Assembly (NCBI GenBank): GCA_007116865.1
Contig: SKHR01000139.1
Span: 1 to 11,769 of the forward strand
Reading direction: 5' to 3'
Length of the DNA stretch: 11,769 bases
Source: Marinospirillum sp.
GTDB taxonomy: Bacteria > Pseudomonadota > Gammaproteobacteria > Pseudomonadales > Halomonadaceae
Shown here: piece by piece, positions 1 through 6,560 of the stretch
Position numbering within the stretch: position 1 is the stretch's first letter
Layout of the letters: every line of letters begins with the position of its first letter
Notes under the pieces: generated by a model
Seen by the model: the letters and a program-made list of their open reading frames with translations, nothing else
Database searches by the model: none
What the model was told of the DNA's origin: nothing
Translations under genes and position numbers: made by a program

Positions 1-717
1 GCGACAGCTACTGAGCTGGTCACACGAGGCGCACAGGTCATCATCGCAGACCTCAATATCGAAGCTGGCAAGGCTCTGGTTAAAAAGCTCGGCGAGCAAC
101 AGGCGGTCTTTTCTCCCTGTGATGTAACGGATGAAAACCAGGTTGCTACTGCCATCCAGCTCGGACAGCAAACCTTTGGTGAGCTCTCTGGCGTGATCAA
201 TTGCGCAGGCATCGTTGTGGTGCAAAAACTGCTTGATCGCGACTTAAACCCGGCCTCACTGAATGATTTTAGTAAGGGTATACAGATCAACCTGATTGGC
301 AGCTTTAATGTGGCTCGCTTAGCCGCAGCGGCAATGGCTAGAAAAACCGCAAACAAGGAAGCAGACGGTGAAAAAGGCGTGATCATTCAAACGGCATCGA
401 TTGCTGCATTTGATGGCCAGGTTGGGCAGGCCAGCTATGCGGCCTCAAAAGCAGGGGCCGTTGGGATGACTCTACCTATGGCGCGCGAACTGGCCCGCCA
501 TGGCATTCGGGTGATGACGATTGCGCCAGGTGTTTGCGGCACACCTATGATGGCTGGCATTCCTGACGAGGCCAGAGCCACACTTGAAGCCAGCGTTCCC
601 TTCCCTAAGCGATTGGGCAAACCAGAAGAGTTTGCGTCGTTGGTTGCTCACATTATCGAAAACACCTATCTCAACGGCGAAGTCATCCGCATGGATGGCG
701 CCATTCGCATGAGCTAA
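1..717 (+). CDS. HSD10-like 3-hydroxyacyl-CoA dehydrogenase (SDR family), 5' end missing
   Basis: The frame is open from base 1 and ends at TAA 715-717, giving 238 visible residues. Roughly 20-25 N-terminal residues, including the glycine-rich TGxxxGxG dinucleotide-binding loop, lie outside the window. The classical SDR signatures are present: NCAG (about 66-69 of the fragment), a catalytic Ser in TAS (about 133), and the Tyr and Lys of YAASK (Tyr codon 436-438, Lys codon 448-450). The stretches FDGQVGQASYAASK, MTIAPG, GTPMM, VPFPKRLG and NGEVIRMDGAIRM follow type 2 3-hydroxyacyl-CoA dehydrogenase (HSD17B10) very closely. That family oxidises short and 2-methyl-branched 3-hydroxyacyl-CoA with NAD+, for example 3-hydroxy-2-methylbutyryl-CoA in isoleucine breakdown. 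The acyl-CoA dehydrogenase starts 15 nt downstream, so the two are probably one operon catalysing steps of the same spiral. The exact substrate is inferred. Confidence 0.9.
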   Translation, partial: ATATELVTRGAQVIIADLNIEAGKALVKKLGEQQAVFSPCDVTDENQVATAIQLGQQTFGELSGVINCAGIVVVQKLLDRDLNPASLNDFSKGIQINLIGSFNVARLAAAAMARKTANKEADGEKGVIIQTASIAAFDGQVGQASYAASKAGAVGMTLPMARELARHGIRVMTIAPGVCGTPMMAGIPDEARATLEASVPFPKRLGKPEEFASLVAHIIENTYLNGEVIRMDGAIRMS

Positions 718-732
718 GTAGAGGATACTGCC

Positions 733-1884
733 GTGAACTTTACTCTAACCGAAGAGCAGCTGATGATTCAGCAGACTGCGCGCCAGTTTGCTGAAGACGT
801 GCTTGCGCCTCAGGCTGAAAAGCTGGATCAGACATCCGACCCAGACCTACTGTCCAGTCACCTGAATCAGCTGGCGGAGCTGGGGTTTATGGGACTCAAC
901 ATTGAGTCTCAATACGGCGGCACTGAAGCCGGCAGCCTAGCCTTTTCACTCGCGATCACCGAACTTGCGCGAGCTTGCGCATCAACCGCTGTCTCGGTTT
1001 CTGTCAGCAATATGGTCGCAGAAGTGATTCAAGCGGTCGGCTCGGAAGCACAAAAAAACGCTTATCTGCCCAAGCTCTGCAGTGGTGAATATGCTGGCGG
1101 CAGCTTTTGCCTCACCGAAACCGAGGCCGGCTCTGATCCGGCTGCGATGAAAACCAGAGCAACTCGTGTTGCTCAAGGCTGGCGTCTGGCGGGTACCAAG
1201 GTTTGGATTTCCACGGCAGCCATCGCTGGAGTGTTCGTTGTTTGGGCAGTGACCGACCCCGAGGCTCCTAAAGGCAAAGGGATCTCCTGTTTTTTAGTGC
1301 CCGCGAATACACCCGGAATAACCATTGGTAAACCGGAAAAGAAAATGGGGCAAAAAGGTTCTGGTACCCATGAGGTTATTTTTGATGATTGCGTGATTCC
1401 TGAAGACGCCCTGTTAGGCAAAGAAAATGCAGGCTTCAAACTGGCCGTGACTGAACTGGCTGGTGGCCGGATTGGCATCGCCTCTCTAGCTCTGGGTGTC
1501 GCGCTTGCTGCTTTGGATTATGCGCGCGACTATGTGAAAGAGCGCAAGCAGTTTGGCCAGCCACTGGCTGAGTTCCAGGGTTTACAGTGGATGCTTGCCG
1601 AACACTACACCCAGATGGAGGCTGCTCGACTGCTCACCCTGCAAGCAGCAAGCTTAAAGGAGCAAGGAAAGCCTTTTGCCGCCCAGGCCGCCATGGCCAA
1701 ACTCCACGCCAGCGAGCAGGGTAACCGTGCGTGCTATGCTGCTCTTCAGCTACTTGGCGCAAATGGCTATATGCAGGAGTACCCGCTAGAACGCTTTGCT
1801 AGAGACATTCGAGTCACCAGCATTTATGAAGGAACCAGTGAGATTCAAAAAATCATCATTGCCCGCCACTTGCTGAGTGATTAA
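733..1884 (+). CDS. Acyl-CoA dehydrogenase, short/branched-chain type
   Basis: FAD-dependent enzyme that makes the 2,3 double bond in acyl-CoA and passes electrons to ETF. The 383 aa length is normal for the family. The start is GTG at 733, chosen because GAGGA (721-725) lies 7 nt upstream and the protein begins at the family's usual helical N-terminus (FTLTEEQ). The domain order is N-terminal helices (about 1-120), middle beta domain with the FAD/substrate motif CLTETEAGSDP and the WIS motif (about 121-230), and C-terminal helical domain with RKQFGQPL and the LGANGY segment. The catalytic base is predicted to be Glu366 in IYEGTSEIQ, the position used by short-chain and 2-methylbutyryl/isobutyryl-type enzymes rather than the helix-G glutamate of isovaleryl-CoA dehydrogenase. 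Pairing with an HSD10-like gene suggests isoleucine or other branched acyl-CoA breakdown; this is inference. Its TAA stop overlaps that of the convergent barrel gene. Confidence 0.93.
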   Translation: MNFTLTEEQLMIQQTARQFAEDVLAPQAEKLDQTSDPDLLSSHLNQLAELGFMGLNIESQYGGTEAGSLAFSLAITELARACASTAVSVSVSNMVAEVIQAVGSEAQKNAYLPKLCSGEYAGGSFCLTETEAGSDPAAMKTRATRVAQGWRLAGTKVWISTAAIAGVFVVWAVTDPEAPKGKGISCFLVPANTPGITIGKPEKKMGQKGSGTHEVIFDDCVIPEDALLGKENAGFKLAVTELAGGRIGIASLALGVALAALDYARDYVKERKQFGQPLAEFQGLQWMLAEHYTQMEAARLLTLQAASLKEQGKPFAAQAAMAKLHASEQGNRACYAALQLLGANGYMQEYPLERFARDIRVTSIYEGTSEIQKIIIARHLLSD

Positions 1885-2531
1885 AACTCAAAGCGGTAAC
1901 CCAGCTCCATATATCCTCGGTCACCACTGATTTCCAGATCATTAAAATAGCTCAGATGCAGGTAATGGCCGGGGATGAAAGCCTGCCCTACACCCAGCTC
2001 GAGGGTCTTCTGCTCATCATCCTCAAGACCCAGGGTGAAGCCAGCAAACACTTCGATTGATTCCAGGGGCTGAGATAAGCGCAACTCCAGGTTGCTGTAT
2101 TTATCATCCAGATCAAGGAGTTTTTCTAACGTGAGTTCGGCACTGACGTCCGCATCCAGACGCCAGCCCAACGACCAATAAAACCACTGGGCATCGCGAT
2201 CAAAGCTGATCGAGGTTTCGTTCCTTAACCCAATATCGTAGGAAAAACCTTCCTGGCTTTCTCCCTGATAACCCACCGACAGCTCAACCTCACTGTGATC
2301 ACGCAGCTTTTGGTCGGAGTCCAACCAGTCCTGTGTTTCTATTTGAGCTGCTAAATAATAGCCTTGAATCCACTGATATTTTCCACCCAGCTCAAAACGC
2401 CACTGTGCATCATCCTCTGAATTCAACCCCTGCTGCAAATGCGTCGCAAAATGACCACTGAAATCCGCGTGTAGCAGTGGTGCGGCCAGTAAGAAGCTGA
2501 ACAAAGCAAAAGTGGAACACCCTTTATTCAT
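1881..2531 (-). CDS. Putative outer-membrane beta-barrel protein
   Basis: 216 aa, no family recognised with certainty. The frame is open to an ATG at 2585, but I place the start at 2531: AGGGAG (2538-2543) lies 6 nt upstream, and the protein then opens with a normal signal peptide (MNK, hydrophobic core, LLHA), with predicted cleavage after Ala22. The mature part of about 194 residues alternates polar and aromatic/aliphatic residues in about twelve short stretches joined by Asp/Glu-rich turns, and it ends in GYRFEF with a C-terminal Phe, the usual BAM recognition signal. Twelve strands at this size is like the small KdgM/NanC or Tsx-type channels, but I see no specific signature of them. The start codon lies inside the end of the upstream BASS transporter gene (8 nt overlap), so translation is probably coupled. 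An outer-membrane pore for the transporter's substrate is an inference. Confidence 0.75.
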   Translation of the reverse strand: MNKGCSTFALFSFLLAAPLLHADFSGHFATHLQQGLNSEDDAQWRFELGGKYQWIQGYYLAAQIETQDWLDSDQKLRDHSEVELSVGYQGESQEGFSYDIGLRNETSISFDRDAQWFYWSLGWRLDADVSAELTLEKLLDLDDKYSNLELRLSQPLESIEVFAGFTLGLEDDEQKTLELGVGQAFIPGHYLHLSYFNDLEISGDRGYMELGYRFEF

Positions 2532-3435
2532 GTCTTTCTCCCTTGATTGAAAGATGTGCTGATCCAGAGCTGGATTGGGGTTCATACTGAGCCATCAGCC
2601 AGCCGAAAGCCAGACCCGGAAACAACATTAAAATACCGTAAATCACCGGCGCAATCGAAAGTTGCGCATTATTGAGCACCAGCAGAGTGATCACCAGCGC
2701 GGTGCCGCCATTCTGTACCCCGACTTCGAGACCCAGGGTGGTTTGCTGAGCGTGCGGCAAACGCCAGACACTGGCCCATGCCCACCCCAGACCGATCGCA
2801 GTGACATTCATTAAAATCACGGCCGGGGCTGTGGCACGTAAAAAGCCGGGCATCTGCGCCCAGTTATTGTGGGTGATCGCAATCAGCACACCCAGTAGAA
2901 ACAACAAAGAAGCCGGCCTTAATGCAGGAATCAATCGCTTTGCAAAGCTAGGCCAGTAGGCAGCAATCGACATCCCGAGCAGGATTGGCAGTAAGGAAAT
3001 CAGCAGTAATTGTGCCCAGGTACGCAGTAGTGGCAGGTGAATAGCCTCTGTCTGCCCAAGCCCCCAATGCAGGGCAAGGGCTGATAAAAGCGGCAGGGTA
3101 AAAGGCACGATCAAGCTGGTGATGGCGGTCAAGGTGACCGAGAGCGCCACATCACCGCGCGCTAGAAAAGTCATCAGGTTCGACGTAGCGCCGCTGGGCG
3201 CAAAACTAAGGATCAACAGCCCGACCGCATAGATGGGCTCGGGTTGCAGCAAGGCAATGGCCAGCAAAGCCGCCAGGGGGGGCAATAAAAACTGACCGCT
3301 CAAACCCAGTGCAACCGCCTTCGGCGCTTGACGAACACGTAAAAAATCTTGTACTGACAGGGTCAATCCCATGCCCAGCAAAATGGTAAAAAGCGCCAGC
3401 GGTAAACCCAGGCTTAGCAGCCAGTCTTGCTGCAT
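2524..3435 (-). CDS. Bile acid:sodium symporter (BASS) family transporter
   Basis: 303 aa inner-membrane protein with about nine to ten hydrophobic segments (roughly 5-27, 41-62, 69-83, 98-120, 135-158, 173-189, 201-222, 233-255, 260-282). The family signatures are visible in both inverted repeats: FAPSGATSN (78-86) followed by GDVALSVTLTAI, and EVGVQNGG (237-244). Here SG replaces the GG more often found in the first. BASS proteins use sodium to import organic anions; bacterial substrates include pantoate, 2-keto acids and bile acids, and the specific cargo here cannot be read from the sequence. The C-terminal tail after about 283 is polar and poorly conserved. No Shine-Dalgarno sequence is seen before ATG 3435, but the stop of the upstream acidic-protein gene is only 5 nt away, so reinitiation is likely. 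The 3' end overlaps the barrel gene by 8 nt. Confidence 0.88.
   Translation of the reverse strand: MQQDWLLSLGLPLALFTILLGMGLTLSVQDFLRVRQAPKAVALGLSGQFLLPPLAALLAIALLQPEPIYAVGLLILSFAPSGATSNLMTFLARGDVALSVTLTAITSLIVPFTLPLLSALALHWGLGQTEAIHLPLLRTWAQLLLISLLPILLGMSIAAYWPSFAKRLIPALRPASLLFLLGVLIAITHNNWAQMPGFLRATAPAVILMNVTAIGLGWAWASVWRLPHAQQTTLGLEVGVQNGGTALVITLLVLNNAQLSIAPVIYGILMLFPGLAFGWLMAQYEPQSSSGSAHLSIKGERHE
2538..2543 (-). promoter_or_regulatory. Ribosome binding site of the barrel gene
   Basis: AGGGAG on the minus strand, 6 nt before ATG 2531. It decides the start: the upstream in-frame ATG at 2585 would put 18 charged/polar residues in front of a complete signal peptide and overlap the transporter gene by 62 nt. 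Confidence 0.75.
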
Positions 3436-3440
3436 GGGAA

Positions 3441-3815
3441 TTAGATATCGGTCAGGTCATCTTCATCCAGAACCTGAGCCAGCAACGCCGCTTGCTCATC
3501 CAGATCAAAGACCATGAAGGCGGGCTCAATACGCACAAACTCGTCGAAAACGTCGCGGTCAATATCCTCTGGCCACAAGCTTTCGTCCTCTTCCCAGGAA
3601 AAGAGTTCGTTTTCAAGGATGTCCAGGTAACGCTCTTCGAGAAAAGCGTCAAGATCCTCTTCCGATTCCAATTCGGGGATCAGGTAGGTGGTTGACTCCT
3701 GATTGACTTCTTCCAGAGTCACTTGATCCTCAGCTGTATCCGCCAAGTTATTGATCCAGTCAACAAATGCCGGTTGCAGCTTGACACTGATCGCAGAGCG
3801 GTTAAGCATTTTCAT
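3441..3815 (-). CDS. Highly acidic conserved-looking protein of unknown function
   Basis: 124 aa. I cannot assign a function. Start ATG 3815 is supported by AGGAG (3824-3828) at 8 nt; a second ATG two codons on (3809) is possible. By hand count 37 of 124 residues are Asp/Glu against 6 Lys/Arg, an estimated net charge near -31, with no signal peptide, membrane segment or cysteine. The N-terminus (RSAISVKLQPAFVDWINNL) reads as a small folded strand-helix element, the middle has acidic stretches joined to YLIPEL, and a WPEDIDRDVFDEF segment leads to an acidic C-terminus. I have an uncertain recollection of similar proteins, with a conserved pattern of PAF/PFLDW, YLIPE, WP and MVFDL, in other proteobacteria. 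It lies 85 nt after dapD and 5 nt before the BASS transporter gene, probably as first gene of that small operon. Confidence 0.8.
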   Translation of the reverse strand: MKMLNRSAISVKLQPAFVDWINNLADTAEDQVTLEEVNQESTTYLIPELESEEDLDAFLEERYLDILENELFSWEEDESLWPEDIDRDVFDEFVRIEPAFMVFDLDEQAALLAQVLDEDDLTDI

Positions 3816-3845
3816 TCATGGATCTCCTGTTGGACAACGTCAGCC

Positions 3846-3874
3846 ATTATGCGCGTTAAGCGACGGGAATCCAA
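3846..3874 (-). promoter_or_regulatory. Possible sigma70 promoter for the acidic-protein/BASS/barrel genes
   Basis: On the minus strand TTGGAT (3869-3874) and CATAAT (3846-3851) are separated by exactly 17 bp. This would start transcription near 3839, giving a leader of about 24 nt that holds the AGGAG site. The -10 matches 5 of 6 consensus bases, while the -35 matches only its TTG. The -35 lies within the hairpin that follows dapD. Read-through from dapD is the alternative. Confidence 0.4.
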
Positions 3875-3886
3875 GCGGATTCCCGT
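3863..3886 (-). terminator. Perfect 10-bp hairpin after dapD, no T-tract
   Basis: ACGGGAATCC (3863-3872), loop AAGC, GGATTCCCGT (3877-3886): a perfect 10-bp inverted repeat with a 4-nt loop, beginning 14 nt after the dapD stop. Neither strand has a run of T after the stem, so it is not a canonical intrinsic terminator. It may pause or partly terminate transcription, or protect the 3' end of the dapD message. Confidence 0.5.
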
Positions 3887-3900
3887 GCAATCGGCGCGGA

Positions 3901-4941
3901 TCAGTTATGCGCGTGCAGGGCCTCGTTCAGTTCAACCGCACTTTTGTTCGCCAGACATTCAATGCGGCCATTCAAAGAGTTACGACGGAACAACAGATCT
4001 GTCTGCCCGGCCAGTTCACGTGCATTCAACACTTTCACTTCCTGCTTTTGATCATCCAGCAGGGTGACCTTGCTGGAAGCAGTCAAATACAGACCGGCTT
4101 CGACCGTACAGCGATCGCCCAGCGGAATACCAACCCCGGCATTGGCACCGATCAAGCACTGCTCACCGACAGAAATAATGATATTGCCACCACCCGACAG
4201 GGTGCCCATGGTTGAGCAGCCACCACCCAGATCGGACCCCTTACCAACAAACACGCCCGCACTGATGCGCCCTTCGACCATATTCGGACCAGCCGTGCCT
4301 GCATTGAAGTTGACAAAACCCTCATGCATGACGGTGGTGCCTTCACCGATATAGGCACCTAAGCGAACTCGGGCTGTATCAGCAATCCGCACACCGGAAG
4401 GAATCACATAGTCAGTCATGCGTGGAAACTTATCCACAGAGGTTACCGTCAGAATCTTGCCCTCCATCCGCGCCTGCAACTGCCGCTGAGTCAGCTCTTG
4501 AGGGTCAATCGCACCCTCATTAGTCCAGGCCACGTTTTTAAGCAGACCAAAGGCACCGGTCAGATCGGTTTGGTGCGGTTTTAACATGCGGTGGGAGAGC
4601 AAATGCAGCTTGAGATACACCTCAGGCACACTGCTGGGCTCTGCATCGCGAGCCAACAGACAGACCGCCAGCGGACGGTGGCTGCGTTTTAACTGCTGAG
4701 CCACCACCGCCAAATCATGGTCATTGGCTTCATCCAGTGCCTCGGACAGAGCATCCAGGCGATCCACTGAGATCGACAGGGTTTCATTGCCACCTTCATA
4801 GTTCGTGGCATCAATCAGCGCCTGAACAACCGCTGGCGCGGGGTTTAACAAAGGATAGGGGTAATAAATTTCAAGCCACTCTCCCTGGCTGTTTTGTGTT
4901 CCTACGCCCAATCCACAGGCAAAAAGTTGTGGTGTTGTCAT
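3901..4941 (-). CDS. dapD: Tetrahydrodipicolinate N-succinyltransferase
   Basis: 346 aa cytoplasmic enzyme that transfers succinyl from succinyl-CoA to tetrahydrodipicolinate, the first step of the succinylase branch to meso-diaminopimelate (cell wall) and lysine. It is the long type known from Pseudomonas (about 344 aa) rather than the 274 aa E. coli form. An N-terminal domain of about 170 residues precedes a left-handed beta-helix at about 178-290 made of hexapeptide repeats (IPSGV, IADTA, LGAYIGEGT, GNIIISVG, CLIGANAGVGIPLGD). The conserved segment NFNAGTAGPNMVEGRIS and the GGGCSTMGTLSGGG loop, expected in the active site and CoA region at trimer interfaces, are intact. Start ATG 4941 is preceded by GAGGA at 7 nt. 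It lies 18 nt downstream of the yffB-like gene, in one run with dapC. Confidence 0.95.
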   Translation of the reverse strand: MTTPQLFACGLGVGTQNSQGEWLEIYYPYPLLNPAPAVVQALIDATNYEGGNETLSISVDRLDALSEALDEANDHDLAVVAQQLKRSHRPLAVCLLARDAEPSSVPEVYLKLHLLSHRMLKPHQTDLTGAFGLLKNVAWTNEGAIDPQELTQRQLQARMEGKILTVTSVDKFPRMTDYVIPSGVRIADTARVRLGAYIGEGTTVMHEGFVNFNAGTAGPNMVEGRISAGVFVGKGSDLGGGCSTMGTLSGGGNIIISVGEQCLIGANAGVGIPLGDRCTVEAGLYLTASSKVTLLDDQKQEVKVLNARELAGQTDLLFRRNSLNGRIECLANKSAVELNEALHAHN

Positions 4942-4959
4942 CGGAAAATCCTCAACAAG

Positions 4960-5310
4960 TCAGTCTTGCAATAAGTGGTTTCGCCAGTGATCTTCATCAA
5001 AACCCAGCAACAGAAGATCCGCCCTGGCCAAAATAGGTCGCTTGATCACACTCGGGTTCGCTTGCATCAATAACAGCGCAGACTCCAGGCTCAAGTTTTC
5101 ACGTTCTGCCTGCGGCAAACGGCGCCAGGTCGTGCCACGCCGATTGATGAGCGCCTCCCATCCGAGTTGATCACTCCATGCTTTCAGTAACTGCGGATCA
5201 ACGCCCGCTTTTTTGTAATCATGAAAACGGTAGGGCAAGGCTTGGGAATCCAGCCAGGCACGTGCTTTTTTCATGGTGTTGCAATTAGGAATGCCATAAA
5301 GGGTCAGCAT
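4960..5310 (-). CDS. ArsC/Spx-family protein (YffB-like)
   Basis: 116 aa thioredoxin-fold protein. It begins MLTLYGIPNCNTMKKARAWL, the typical start of the YffB/Spx/ArsC-like group, with one cysteine at position 10 followed by NT, and has INRRGTTWR and the SVIKRPIL strand-turn with the family cis-proline region. There is no CxxC pair, so if it is a reductase it would act as a single-cysteine, glutathione-dependent enzyme; the real substrate of this group is not established. I start it at ATG 5310 because homologues begin there. An in-frame ATG at 5340 would add ten residues but lies inside dapC. GGAG is 12 nt upstream, rather far, yet the dapC stop lies only 1 nt before this ATG, so translation is probably coupled. 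Lying between dapC and dapD, it may serve that pathway; this is inference. Confidence 0.85.
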   Translation of the reverse strand: MLTLYGIPNCNTMKKARAWLDSQALPYRFHDYKKAGVDPQLLKAWSDQLGWEALINRRGTTWRRLPQAERENLSLESALLLMQANPSVIKRPILARADLLLLGFDEDHWRNHLLQD

Positions 5311-5311
5311 T

Positions 5312-6523
5312 TTAACGTGTTTCTCCACAGCCTGTCTCAATAAAGCGTCTTAGACGTTCGGCGCCCTCGACACAAATCGCGGGTTCAGCCACCAGCGCCA
5401 TGCGCACTCGAGCCGAACCTGGGTTCACGCCATCGACATCGCGCGACAAATAACTGCCGGGCAATACCGCCACATTTTCTTCAGCCAGCAAGCGGCGGGC
5501 AAAGTCCTTGTCATCAACCGGGGTTTGCGGCCAGAGATAAAAACCCGCATCTGGACGCTGGATATTCATGACCGGAGACAGGATATCCAGCACCGCATCA
5601 AACTTGGTGCGATACAAATCCCGATTTGCTTTCACATGTGCTTCATCCTGCCATGCCACGGCAGAAGCCACCTGATGATGCAGTGGCATGGCACAGCCGT
5701 GATAGGTCCGGTAGCGCAAGAAGGCCTGGATCAGTTGAGCATCTCCCGCGACAAAGCCCGAGCGCAACCCCGGCAGGTTTGAGCGCTTAGATAAAGAATG
5801 GAAAACCAGGCAGCGGCTGAAATCGGTTCTGCCGGCCCGTGCACAGACATCCAGCAGACCCAAAGGTGGCTGAGCCTCATCAAAGTAGATCTCTGAGTAA
5901 CACTCATCGGCGCAGATCACAAAACCAAACTCATCGGCCAGATCCAAAAGCCGTCTTTGCTGGGCTTCGCTGAGTACCGCACCCGTGGGATTACCGGGCG
6001 AACAGATAAAAACCAACTGGGTCTCTTGCCAGACCTTTTCTGGCACCTGATCAAAATCTGGCTGAAAGCCGGTTTCTGCAGTGGCATTCAGGTAATGTGG
6101 CTGCCCCCCTGCCAGCAATGCCGCGCCTTCGTAAATCTGATAAAAGGGGTTAGGCATCACCACCTTGGCAGGGCGCTGCCGATCCACCAGCGCCTGAACG
6201 ATGGCAAACAAAGCCTCGCGCGTGCCATTGACCGGCAAAATCTGGGTGTCTGGGTTCAGGCAGGTATTGGGCAGATGAAAACGACGACGGCACCAGTCCA
6301 CCATCGCCTCACGCAAACTCAGCTCCCCTTTGGTAGCAGGGTAATGACTGACTTTTGCCAGTGCATCACGCAGGGCGTCCAGCACTAAAACCGGTGCCGG
6401 ATGCTGGGGTTCTCCAATGGTCAGGGCAATCCGCTCCAAGGCTGGATTTGGCTGCACTCCCGCCGTCAACTCAGCGAGTTTTTCAAACGGATAGGGGTGC
6501 AACCGCTGCAAGTCTGGATTCAT
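5312..6523 (-). CDS. dapC: N-succinyl-diaminopimelate aminotransferase, class I/II PLP type
   Basis: 403 aa fold-type I aminotransferase. DapC converts N-succinyl-2-amino-6-ketopimelate to N-succinyl-L,L-diaminopimelate with glutamate as amino donor, the step after DapD. The N-terminus (LHPYPFEKLAEL) is characteristic of the proteobacterial DapC group. Visible motifs are YPATKGELSLREA (61-73), CSPGNPTG (174-181), the cofactor-contacting Asp206 in ADECYSEIY, Schiff-base Lys246 in SLSKRSNLPGLRSGF, and a C-terminal ARVRMAL segment with the expected carboxylate-binding arginine (372 or 374). Location with dapD supports DapC over other aspartate-type aminotransferases. Only a weak CAGG precedes ATG 6523. 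It ends 1 nt before the yffB-like gene and lies 37 nt after glnD. Confidence 0.93.
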   Translation of the reverse strand: MNPDLQRLHPYPFEKLAELTAGVQPNPALERIALTIGEPQHPAPVLVLDALRDALAKVSHYPATKGELSLREAMVDWCRRRFHLPNTCLNPDTQILPVNGTREALFAIVQALVDRQRPAKVVMPNPFYQIYEGAALLAGGQPHYLNATAETGFQPDFDQVPEKVWQETQLVFICSPGNPTGAVLSEAQQRRLLDLADEFGFVICADECYSEIYFDEAQPPLGLLDVCARAGRTDFSRCLVFHSLSKRSNLPGLRSGFVAGDAQLIQAFLRYRTYHGCAMPLHHQVASAVAWQDEAHVKANRDLYRTKFDAVLDILSPVMNIQRPDAGFYLWPQTPVDDKDFARRLLAEENVAVLPGSYLSRDVDGVNPGSARVRMALVAEPAICVEGAERLRRFIETGCGETR

Positions 6524-6536
6524 TATTTTTGCCTGT

Positions 6537-6554
6537 AAAAGCCCGCTTCAGGGC
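6537..6554 (-). terminator. Weak terminator-like hairpin between glnD and dapC
   Basis: On the minus strand GCCC (6551-6554), a 6-nt loop and GGGC (6541-6544) are followed at once by TTTT (6540-6537). The stem is only 4 bp, so at most it is an inefficient attenuator inside the operon. It starts 6 nt after the glnD stop codon. Confidence 0.25.
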
Positions 6555-6560
6555 ATCAAA

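Noticed and set aside
2532..2585. Barrel gene starting at ATG 2585
   Set aside because: It would place 18 polar residues before a complete signal peptide and lacks a good ribosome binding site; ATG 2531 with AGGGAG is better.
3847..3914. Direct repeat TTATGCGCGT at 3847-3856 and 3905-3914 around the dapD hairpin
   Set aside because: Only 10 bp, with one copy inside the dapD stop region; repeats of this size occur by chance in a window this long, and no other attachment-site or mobile-element sign is present.
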